From the NCBI GenBank assembly GCA_012523155.1, contig JAAYJB010000475.1, forward strand, positions 1 through 6,425: DNA of 6,425 nucleotides, written 5' to 3'. Under the pieces are notes generated by a model. It was not told the DNA's origin, searched no databases, and saw nothing but the letters and a program-made list of their open reading frames with translations. The number at the start of each line of letters is the position of its first letter. Position 1 is the stretch's first letter. The DNA comes from Synergistaceae bacterium. Its GTDB lineage: Bacteria > Synergistota > Synergistia > Synergistales > Aminobacteriaceae. The position numbers and the translations under genes were made by a program. Shown here in pieces: positions 1-4,665 of the stretch.

Positions 1-396
1 CACTCCTTCAAGGACGGTTTTCCCGTCGGATCCCGACTTGACTGCAAGGGCCCTGTCAAGGTTGTCAAGGACAGGAATAAACTCCATGGCCTTTTCCTCT
101 CCGGCCACGGTACGCTCCCGCTGCCGGTCTCTTTCCACCCTTTTCCTGTAATTGAAAAAATCAGCGCGGGCTGAAGCAAGGGCTGCGGTCAATTCCCGGT
201 TCCGTTCCTCAAGGGTTTCGATCAGCGCCGCCATTTCTTCAGCTTCCCTGTCGGGCGGTGATGGACTTTCTCCGAAAGCAGACGCGTCTCCGCCTTCGGC
301 ATCAGTGTCCTTCTCAGTTTCCGGAATGCTTTTTTCTACTTCGCAGATCTCTTCTTCAGCCTGCTCCGGAAGCGTGTTTTCCTTTTCCGTATTCAT
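1..396 (-). CDS. grpE: GrpE, nucleotide exchange factor of the DnaK chaperone (partial, N-terminal 132 residues)
   Basis: Cytoplasmic co-chaperone that drives ADP release from DnaK. Only the first 132 codons are present; the gene runs off the left edge of the window, so about one third (C-terminal beta domain) is missing. The ATG at 394-396 is preceded by AAAGGAG about eight bases upstream. Residues 1-60 are acidic and low-complexity (many Glu, Asp, Ser, Pro), as in the disordered GrpE N-terminus. After this comes a helical stretch (EEMAALIETLEERNRELTAA), then the family signature DFFNYRKRVERDRQRE and FIPVLDNLDRAL at about 88-120, matching the long dimerisation helix of GrpE. It starts 34 nt after the hrcA stop on the same strand, so it is the second gene of an hrcA-grpE operon under the CIRCE-controlled promoter at 1517-1545. 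Identification is by family motifs and by the classic hrcA-grpE order. Confidence 0.95.
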   Translation of the reverse strand, partial: MNTEKENTLPEQAEEEICEVEKSIPETEKDTDAEGGDASAFGESPSPPDREAEEMAALIETLEERNRELTAALASARADFFNYRKRVERDRQRERTVAGEEKAMEFIPVLDNLDRALAVKSGSDGKTVLEGV

Positions 397-430
397 TTTT
401 CTTTCTCCTTTCAATGTATCAGTCACTCCA

Positions 431-1447
431 TCAGTTGATAAGGGAGTCGTCAAGATCTCCGGCAATTGCCTCAAGAATGGCTATGGATTTTTCATAATCC
501 ATCCTCAGGGGACCGATAAGCCCCAGTATCGTCCTTCGTCCATACCCTGCGGACGGTACAAGAACCAGGGAGCAGTCCTTCATCATCTCTTCAGATATCT
601 CGTCTCCGATGGCTACCGATACCCCCTGCTTGATGCTGTACCGTTCCACCATTTCAGCCAGGGCCTGCTCCTGCTCCAGGAGTGAGAGCACTGTCTGGAA
701 CTTGCCGATATCCTGGAAGTCCGGCAGACTGAGTATATGCCGGGCACCTCCTACAAAAAGCCGGGAGCTTCTCCTGTTCAGGATGGCATCGATCTGGACA
801 ACCGCCTCCCGGCACGTGTCCCAGACCCGTTCAAGTCCGTCGAGGACATATGTAAAAAGAGCGTCCCGGACCTGGCTCCATGGATGGCCGCAGGCGACGG
901 CAGATATTTTCCTGCCAAGTTCGTCGAGGATATCCTGGGAAAGTTCGCAGGGAAGCTGTATGTTCGCATTATGAACAAGCCCCCCTTCGAGAACTATAAG
1001 AAGAAGCACTGTGCTTCCGCCGAGGCGGACGAAACTCACCCTCTGGATCTCCACTTCCTCAAGGGCGGAGAGGGCTGCGACACCGACACAGTTTGTGGCC
1101 TTGCCGAGCAGCTGTGAAACATATGAGAGCATGATGTCGATCCCCTGGCGCTGTTCCCGGATCTCTCTCTTCCATTTCTCAGTCTCGGCAGGCGCGGGCC
1201 TGTCCCTCTGCATGATGGAGTCGACGTACAGGCGGTAGGCCTTGGACGTGGGAAGCCTTCCGGCAGATGTATGAGGCTGGTAGAAGTACCCCATATCCTC
1301 CAGGTCGGCCATTTCATTCCGGATCGTGGCAGCGCTGCTGCCCCTCAGGTATTTTTTCGAAATAGTTCTCGAGCCGGCTGGTTCGCCGGTCTGTATATAT
1401 TCGTAGACAACGGAGAGAACGATTTCAAGCTGTCTTTCAGTAAGCAT
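431..1447 (-). CDS. hrcA: HrcA, heat-inducible transcription repressor
   Basis: Repressor of class I heat-shock genes; it binds the CIRCE inverted repeat and depends on GroEL for activity in the known systems. I start it at ATG 1447 (338 residues, normal family length) because GAGGAGGT lies 6 nt upstream. The frame stays open to a GTG at 1477, but that codon lies inside CIRCE and would add ten implausible residues. Residues 1-70 form the winged-helix DNA-binding domain (MLTERQLEIVLSVVYEYI) with the hallmark segments SSAATIRNEMADLEDMGY and QPHTSAGRLPTSKAYRLYVD (about 37-76). A central GAF-like region (RVSFVRLGGSTVLLLIVLEG) follows, and the C-terminal IGPLRMDYEKSIAIL (311-325) matches the conserved 'GP-RMDY' end of HrcA. 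It is first in the operon and divergent from the phosphatase gene, and is expected to autoregulate through the CIRCE in its own leader. Confidence 0.98.
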   Translation of the reverse strand: MLTERQLEIVLSVVYEYIQTGEPAGSRTISKKYLRGSSAATIRNEMADLEDMGYFYQPHTSAGRLPTSKAYRLYVDSIMQRDRPAPAETEKWKREIREQRQGIDIMLSYVSQLLGKATNCVGVAALSALEEVEIQRVSFVRLGGSTVLLLIVLEGGLVHNANIQLPCELSQDILDELGRKISAVACGHPWSQVRDALFTYVLDGLERVWDTCREAVVQIDAILNRRSSRLFVGGARHILSLPDFQDIGKFQTVLSLLEQEQALAEMVERYSIKQGVSVAIGDEISEEMMKDCSLVLVPSAGYGRRTILGLIGPLRMDYEKSIAILEAIAGDLDDSLIN

Positions 1448-1452
1448 TCCGC

Positions 1453-1470
1453 CACCTCCTCGGGGAGGCG
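1453..1470 (-). promoter_or_regulatory. hrcA Shine-Dalgarno inside a small GC-rich hairpin
   Basis: On the minus strand the leader reads CGCCTCC-CCGA-GGAGGTG. The two arms can form seven base pairs (one G-U) around a CCGA tetraloop. The 3' arm contains most of the GAGGAGGT ribosome-binding site (1454-1461), so in the folded state the hrcA SD is occluded. The hairpin directly abuts CIRCE at 1471. The pairing is seen in the sequence; a role in translational or temperature-dependent control is inference. Confidence 0.5.
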
Positions 1471-1497
1471 TTAGCACTCTCCTTAGATGAGTGCCAA
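1471..1497 (-). promoter_or_regulatory. CIRCE operator (HrcA binding site)
   Basis: Inverted repeat with left arm TTAGCACTC (1471-1479), a 9-nt spacer, and right arm GAGTGCCAA (1489-1497). This matches the CIRCE consensus TTAGCACTC-N9-GAGTGCTAA with one mismatch. It lies between the predicted hrcA transcription start (near 1510) and the hrcA ribosome-binding site, the usual position for repression of an hrcA-grpE-dnaK operon. It is on the far side of the divergent phosphatase gene's promoter, so it probably does not control that gene. Confidence 0.96.
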
Positions 1498-1516
1498 CTC
1501 ATTTCCACCGATAGGT

Positions 1517-1545
1517 AGAGTAACAATCCGTGATATTATTGTCAA
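1517..1545 (-). promoter_or_regulatory. Promoter of the hrcA-grpE operon
   Basis: On the minus strand a perfect -35 box TTGACA (1540-1545) is followed by a 17-nt spacer and the weaker -10 box TACTCT (1517-1522). The predicted start is near 1510, which places CIRCE at roughly +13 to +40. This is a vegetative sigma-70-type promoter, consistent with HrcA-type negative control and not an alternative heat-shock sigma factor. Confidence 0.75.
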
Positions 1546-1567
1546 GACTGGTCAGACGGATTTTATT
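1539..1567 (+). promoter_or_regulatory. Possible promoter of the histidine phosphatase gene
   Basis: On the plus strand TTGTCA (1539-1544) and TTTATT (1562-1567) are separated by 17 nt, matching -35 and -10 boxes at five and four of six positions. The -35 box overlaps that of the oppositely directed hrcA promoter because TATTGTCAA reads TTGACAATA on the other strand. The -10 lies in an AT-rich stretch about 55 nt before the gene start. The call rests on box matches only. Confidence 0.4.
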
Positions 1568-1622
1568 TTATTTTTTCCGGTTTCCGGATGAACAGACAGG
1601 AAGAATCAGGGAGGCTTCAAAA

Positions 1623-2267
1623 ATGCATTCGAGCCAAAAAACCACTATTCTTCTCGCCAGGCACGGCGAGTGCAGCGGAAATATTGAAGGCCGCTTTCGC
1701 GGGAGAGTCGATTTTCCCCTTAATGAGACAGGGATACGGCAGGCGGCGGAACTGGGAGAAGCGATGCTCGCCTTCCATCCCGAAGCGGTGGTTACAAGCC
1801 CGCTCCTCAGGGCAAAAGCCACGGCCGTGGCGATCGCCTCCAGGTGCTCCGCCCGGCTGATCGAAGAAGAAGGATTCACCAACACATCCCTCGGGATCTG
1901 GGAGGGACGGCTGAAAACAGAAATAGAAAGAGATTCTCCTGAAAAGTGGAAAACCTGGATCGAAGATCCTGAAAAACTTGCAGTGGAAGGAGCCGAGTCC
2001 ATGGGGGACGTACTCGGGAGATCCATGGACGCCCTCGAAAAATACGCGGAACGTTTCAGGGGGAAAACTTTTGCCGTGGTCACCCACAGGACGGTCATCA
2101 AGCCCCTTCTTGCCGCCTGTCTCGGAATCGCCTCACCCTATTTCTGGAAAGTTCACATGGACACGGCGGCTTATTCCGTACTTTTCCACGATGATATACA
2201 CGGCTATTCTCTGTACTCACTGAATATTACCGGCCACCTTTCAGGCTTCACCACCGAGTGGGTGTAA
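1623..2267 (+). CDS. Histidine phosphatase family protein (phosphoglycerate mutase-like)
   Basis: Member of the branch-1 histidine phosphatase superfamily, which transfers a phosphoryl group through a phosphohistidine. I start at ATG 1623 (214 residues) because GGGAGG lies 8 nt upstream; the frame is open to GTG 1530, but that stretch overlaps promoter sequence. The catalytic RHGE is at residues 13-16 (nucleophile His14). The phosphate-pocket arginine is in TSPLLRAKATA (Arg63), the acid/base region is LGIWEG (Glu95), and the second histidine is His155 in VVTHRTVIK. Most relatives have S/T-H-G-G here, so Arg-Thr is a variation next to the active site. The length suits cobC-type alpha-ribazole phosphatase or small GpmB-like phosphatases, but no cobalamin or glycolysis gene is adjacent and the substrate cannot be assigned. 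It appears to be a single-gene unit closed by the hairpin at 2284-2322. Confidence 0.88.
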   Translation: MHSSQKTTILLARHGECSGNIEGRFRGRVDFPLNETGIRQAAELGEAMLAFHPEAVVTSPLLRAKATAVAIASRCSARLIEEEGFTNTSLGIWEGRLKTEIERDSPEKWKTWIEDPEKLAVEGAESMGDVLGRSMDALEKYAERFRGKTFAVVTHRTVIKPLLAACLGIASPYFWKVHMDTAAYSVLFHDDIHGYSLYSLNITGHLSGFTTEWV

Positions 2268-2283
2268 TCCTTTCCGCTGAAGG

Positions 2284-2330
2284 GCCTTCCTCCCGTCAAC
2301 CTTGACCGGCGGGAGGGAAGGCTTTATTAT
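2284..2330 (+). terminator. Rho-independent terminator after the phosphatase gene
   Basis: Arms GCCTTCCTCCCG (2284-2295) and CGGGAGGGAAGGC (2310-2322) pair over twelve base pairs with one bulged G. The inner TCAA/TTGA can extend the stem. TTTATTAT follows at once as a short, interrupted U tract. It begins 16 nt after the phosphatase stop codon. The stem is strong and the T tract modest. Confidence 0.75.
2302..2330 (+). promoter_or_regulatory. Probable folP-folK promoter embedded in the upstream terminator
   Basis: TTGACC (2302-2307) and TATTAT (2325-2330) are separated by exactly 17 nt and each matches the sigma-70 consensus at five of six positions. The -35 lies in the loop side of the terminator hairpin and the -10 is formed by its T tract. 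The predicted start near 2337 leaves a leader of about 37 nt before the folP GTG. The boxes are good; activity is inferred. Confidence 0.55.
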
Positions 2331-2373
2331 CGGACACGGCACACAGACACCTATTCGGGAAGGAGTTCCCTCC

Positions 2374-3594
2374 GTGATCATATATCCTATTCCTGCGGAC
2401 AGCCGGGCGAAGCTTCTGTCCGCGCTGCGTTCCATCGGGGCTGACCTTCGGTCGATGGCGTATTTCGAGCCGAAAAGAGAGATACACCCGCTTTTCGTTC
2501 CCGGCGCGGATTTCCGGGCCGCCGCATTTTTGAAGCAGGAACTCCTCGCACGGGGAGGCGATGCCGTAGTGAGCCGCGGCGTTATTTCCTGCGAGGCGCA
2601 GAAGAGCGATGTTCTGCTGCTTGGAACTCCCGGGCAGCTGCGCTCGCTGGCCGAAAAGCTCGGTGCCCTCGACTGCTGGGGGCTTCCCGTGATACGGAAT
2701 GCCCTGAAAAGAGCCCTGGCAGGAATGGAGACAGATTCCTGGGCCATGCCCCTTGACGGGGGAAGATCGCTTCATCTTGGAAGAAAATCGCTCATAATGG
2801 GAATACTCAACCTCACCGGGGATTCGTTTTACGCAGGCAGCAGGATTTCGGACGCCTCCGCGGAAAACATCGTTTCCTCTGCGAAAAAAATGATCGAAGA
2901 TGGTGCTTCGATCCTCGATCTCGGTGCAGAATCGACCCGCCCGGGCTCCCTGCCTGTTCCGGAAGAAGAGGAAACGATGCGCCTGATCCCCGCCGTCAAA
3001 GCAGTCCGGAAAGAGCTGCCCGGGGCCGTGATTTCCGCGGACACGTGCAAGGCTGCAGTGGCAGCTGAAGCCGTTAAGGCAGGAGCGGACATCATCAACG
3101 ATATATCGGGGCTCGGCTTCGACCCCGCTCTGCCCGGAACCGTTGCTGATTCCGGGGCATTGTTGGTTCTTTCCCACATACGGGGGACTCCGAAGGATAT
3201 GCAGATAAACCCCCATTACGAAAACACGGTCGAAGAGATTCTGAATTATTTTGAAGCCAGGCTCAGCATGGCGGAAAAGGCAGGAATAAAAATGGAAAAA
3301 ATAATTCTCGACCCGGGCCTCGGCTTCGGAAAAAGGTATGAAGACAACCTCAGGATCCTCAAACACCTTGACGCTTTCCGCATTTTCGGGCGTCCCCTTC
3401 TTGTGGGACATTCAAGAAAAAGTTTCATAGGAAAAGCTCTCGGCCTGGAAAAACCGGAGGACCGGCTTGAGGGCACACTGGGACTCACAGCCCTCTGCGC
3501 AGCCGGAGGAGTCTCCCTCGTGAGGGTCCATGACGTGAAGGAGAACCACCGGGTCCTCTCCATCCTGAACGCCGTCTCGGAAGTTGAATCGTGA
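2374..3594 (+). CDS. folP: Dihydropteroate synthase with N-terminal extension
   Basis: Joins p-aminobenzoate to hydroxymethyl-dihydropterin diphosphate to give dihydropteroate in folate synthesis. I start at GTG 2374 (406 residues), with AGGAG 8 nt upstream; the open TTG at 2302 lies inside the terminator. The TIM-barrel domain is residues 135-406: MGILNLTGDSF (142-152), LDLGAESTRPG (181-191), SADTCK with Asp223, INDISG (241-246), ILDPGLGFGK with Asp313, GHSRKSFIG (345-353) and VRVHD (383-387). All pterin- and phosphate-binding motifs are present, but the usual Pro of N-V-T-P-D-S-F is Gly149. Typical FolP has about 280 residues; here about 130 precede the barrel, including FLKQELLARGGDAVVSRG (52-69). 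I recall similar extensions in some clostridial and deltaproteobacterial FolP proteins; their function is unknown to me. It overlaps folK by 4 nt. Confidence 0.95.
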   Translation: MIIYPIPADSRAKLLSALRSIGADLRSMAYFEPKREIHPLFVPGADFRAAAFLKQELLARGGDAVVSRGVISCEAQKSDVLLLGTPGQLRSLAEKLGALDCWGLPVIRNALKRALAGMETDSWAMPLDGGRSLHLGRKSLIMGILNLTGDSFYAGSRISDASAENIVSSAKKMIEDGASILDLGAESTRPGSLPVPEEEETMRLIPAVKAVRKELPGAVISADTCKAAVAAEAVKAGADIINDISGLGFDPALPGTVADSGALLVLSHIRGTPKDMQINPHYENTVEEILNYFEARLSMAEKAGIKMEKIILDPGLGFGKRYEDNLRILKHLDAFRIFGRPLLVGHSRKSFIGKALGLEKPEDRLEGTLGLTALCAAGGVSLVRVHDVKENHRVLSILNAVSEVES

Positions 3595-4088
3595 GTACTG
3601 CAGCGATCGCGCTGGGCAGCAACCTGGGAGACCGCCTGACCGCTCTCCGGAAAGCAGTATCCCTTCTGCAGTGCGCGGGAATCATTGTGAAAGCCTCCAG
3701 TGATGTTTTCGAAACTCTTCCCTGGGGCGAAACAGACCAGCCTCTTTTTCTCAACGCATGCCTCCTGGCGGAGACGTCCATGCCTCCGGAAGACCTTCTC
3801 CATCTTTTGAAAAAACTTGAGACAGACCTCGGACGAGAAGGAGGGAAACGGTGGGGACCCCGCGTCATAGACCTGGACATCGTATTCTACGACTGCACGA
3901 TCCTCCATACGAAAGACCTCGTTCTACCCCACAGGGACATGGCATCCAGGGGATTCGTGCTCCTTCCCCTTCTTCAGCTGGCGCCGGAATGGGTCCACCC
4001 TGAATCGGGCCTCAGCGTACAGGAAATGGCGGATGATCTCCCACCCGGGGAAAGAAAGCCGCTTCTTCGCATCTGTTCCCTGATATAA
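3591..4088 (+). CDS. folK: HPPK, 6-hydroxymethyl-7,8-dihydropterin pyrophosphokinase
   Basis: Transfers pyrophosphate from ATP to 6-hydroxymethyl-7,8-dihydropterin, making the substrate of FolP. It has 165 residues, normal for the family. Motifs in order: IALGSNLGDR (6-15), the pterin-pocket segment QPLFLNA (50-56), LGREGGKRWGPRVIDLDIVFY (80-100) with the Mg-binding Asp94 and Asp96, LVLPHRDMASRGFVLLPL (110-127), and APEWVHP (131-137). The GTG start at 3591 lies within the folP stop region (GTGA overlap), so the two genes are translationally coupled and probably made in equal amounts. The order folP-folK puts two consecutive but reversed pathway steps together; no folB or folE is adjacent, so earlier steps are encoded elsewhere or absent. 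Transcription presumably comes from 2302-2330 and ends at the hairpin at 4140-4175. Confidence 0.96.
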   Translation: MSTAAIALGSNLGDRLTALRKAVSLLQCAGIIVKASSDVFETLPWGETDQPLFLNACLLAETSMPPEDLLHLLKKLETDLGREGGKRWGPRVIDLDIVFYDCTILHTKDLVLPHRDMASRGFVLLPLLQLAPEWVHPESGLSVQEMADDLPPGERKPLLRICSLI

Positions 4089-4139
4089 AGAAAAAGCCGG
4101 AAAATCCTTCCACAGTCTGCGAAAAATGCCGAACAGCAA

Positions 4140-4175
4140 TTTCCCGGCGGGAGATGGATCTCTCCCGCCGGGAAA
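4140..4175. terminator. Perfect hairpin between convergent folK and the peroxiredoxin gene
   Basis: Arms TTTCCCGGCGGGAGA (4140-4154) and TCTCCCGCCGGGAAA (4161-4175) are perfectly complementary around TGGATC. The hairpin sits 51 nt after the folK stop and 4 nt after the minus-strand peroxiredoxin stop, in the only convergent gap of the window (4089-4179). The symmetry would serve both directions. Neither strand has a good T tract after the stem, so it may end transcription inefficiently or protect mRNA 3' ends instead. Nothing else is evident in this 91-nt gap. Confidence 0.65.
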
Positions 4176-4179
4176 CTAT

Positions 4180-4644
4180 TCATCCCTTCAACTCCTCCAG
4201 GGCCAGAAGCACATTTCCGGCATGACCTGCGACCTTCACCTTCCGGAAGACCCGGGCCGCTTTTCCCTTCGGGTCAATAAGAAGCGTGGAGCGCTCAACG
4301 CCCATGTACTCTTTTCCGTACATTTTCTTCGCGGCCCAGAAGCCGCACGCCTCGATGAACTCGTGATCCGGGTCGCTCAGCAGCGGATAGTCCAGCCCCA
4401 GTTTCTCCGCAAATTTTTTGTGTGTTTCGGGAGAATCGGGGCTTATCCCCACCACACTGCAGGAGAGGTCCTCAAATGCGGACAGCCTGTCCGCAAAGTC
4501 CTTCACCTCGTTCGTTCACCCCGAAGTGTTGTCCTTGCTGTAGAAAAAAAGCACCAGCCAGCGGCCTTCAAAATCCCCGTTCGTCCACTGCCTGCCCGAT
4601 CCGTCTGAAAGACGGAATTGCGGCACCCTGTCCCCTTCTTTCAT
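4180..4644 (-). CDS. bcp: Selenocysteine-containing peroxiredoxin, Bcp/PrxQ type (TGA at codon 43 read as Sec)
   Basis: Thiol/selenol peroxidase reducing H2O2 and organic hydroperoxides in the cytoplasm. From ATG 4644 (AGAGGA about 8 nt upstream) the frame gives 42 codons, an in-frame TGA at 4516-4518, then 111 codons to TGA 4180: 154 residues, the normal Bcp length. The TGA falls exactly at the peroxidatic position: FFYSKDNT-SG-U-TNEVKDF (33-50), compared with the family's YPKDNTPGCT. Conserved residues are on both sides: VPQF at 7-10 before it, and afterwards VVGISPDSPETHKKF (64-78), YPLLSDPDHEF (86-96), KKMYGKEYMGVERSTLLIDP (106-125) with Arg118. A SECIS-like hairpin follows the TGA. There is no Cys five residues after U43; Cys62 and Cys100 are the only cysteines, so Cys100 or an external thiol must resolve. 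It lies 21 nt behind korB. A plain nonsense mutation is the alternative but fits poorly. Confidence 0.9.
4465..4509 (-). promoter_or_regulatory. Candidate bacterial SECIS element
   Basis: On the minus-strand mRNA a perfect 7-bp stem, TGCGGAC (4489-4495) with GTCCGCA (4477-4483), closes a 5-nt loop AGGCU (4484-4488). The loop has G as its second base and starts 27 nt after the UGA. The spacing and the early loop G fit the bacterial SECIS pattern known to bind SelB. A lower helix GAGGU/ACCUC (4505-4509 with 4465-4469) can form across an internal loop. The element is wholly inside the coding sequence, as is usual in bacteria. It was found by eye, with no folding-energy calculation. Confidence 0.75.
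4516..4518 (-). other. In-frame TGA selenocysteine codon of the peroxiredoxin gene
   Basis: Codon 43 of the gene starting at 4644. It replaces the catalytic cysteine codon in the T-x-x-C motif, while the same frame continues with a conserved Bcp sequence for 111 codons. Substitution at precisely this position is the classical sign of Sec recoding and would be very unlikely for a random stop mutation. Confidence 0.88.
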
Positions 4645-4665
4645 GTAACATTCCTCTCTTTCTTT

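Noticed and set aside
152..685. Plus-strand open frame opposite grpE and the hrcA 3' end
   Set aside because: Low-complexity Ser-rich translation, antisense to two conserved genes, and without a ribosome-binding site.
1448..1477. HrcA starting at GTG 1477
   Set aside because: The start would lie inside the CIRCE arm, and the extra ten residues are encoded by the RBS hairpin. ATG 1447 has an excellent SD.
1530..1622. Longer phosphatase start at GTG 1530
   Set aside because: No ribosome-binding site, it overlaps the promoter boxes, and the added residues precede the normal family N-terminus. ATG 1623 has GGGAGG.
2302..2373. Longer FolP start at TTG 2302
   Set aside because: This stretch is the terminator hairpin and promoter. 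GTG 2374 has AGGAG at the right spacing.
2296..3411. Long minus-strand open frame (371 codons) opposite folP
   Set aside because: No family resemblance and no convincing start. It is antisense to a clearly conserved gene and typical of GC-rich shadow frames.
4180..4506. Stand-alone 108-residue peroxiredoxin starting at the internal GTG 4506
   Set aside because: It lacks the first beta strands and the peroxidatic residue. The same frame continues upstream through one TGA to a proper RBS and ATG with Bcp-like sequence.
4180..4644. Peroxiredoxin pseudogene by nonsense mutation
   Set aside because: The only defect is a TGA at the one codon where Sec is functionally expected, with a SECIS-like hairpin behind it and intact sequence on both sides.
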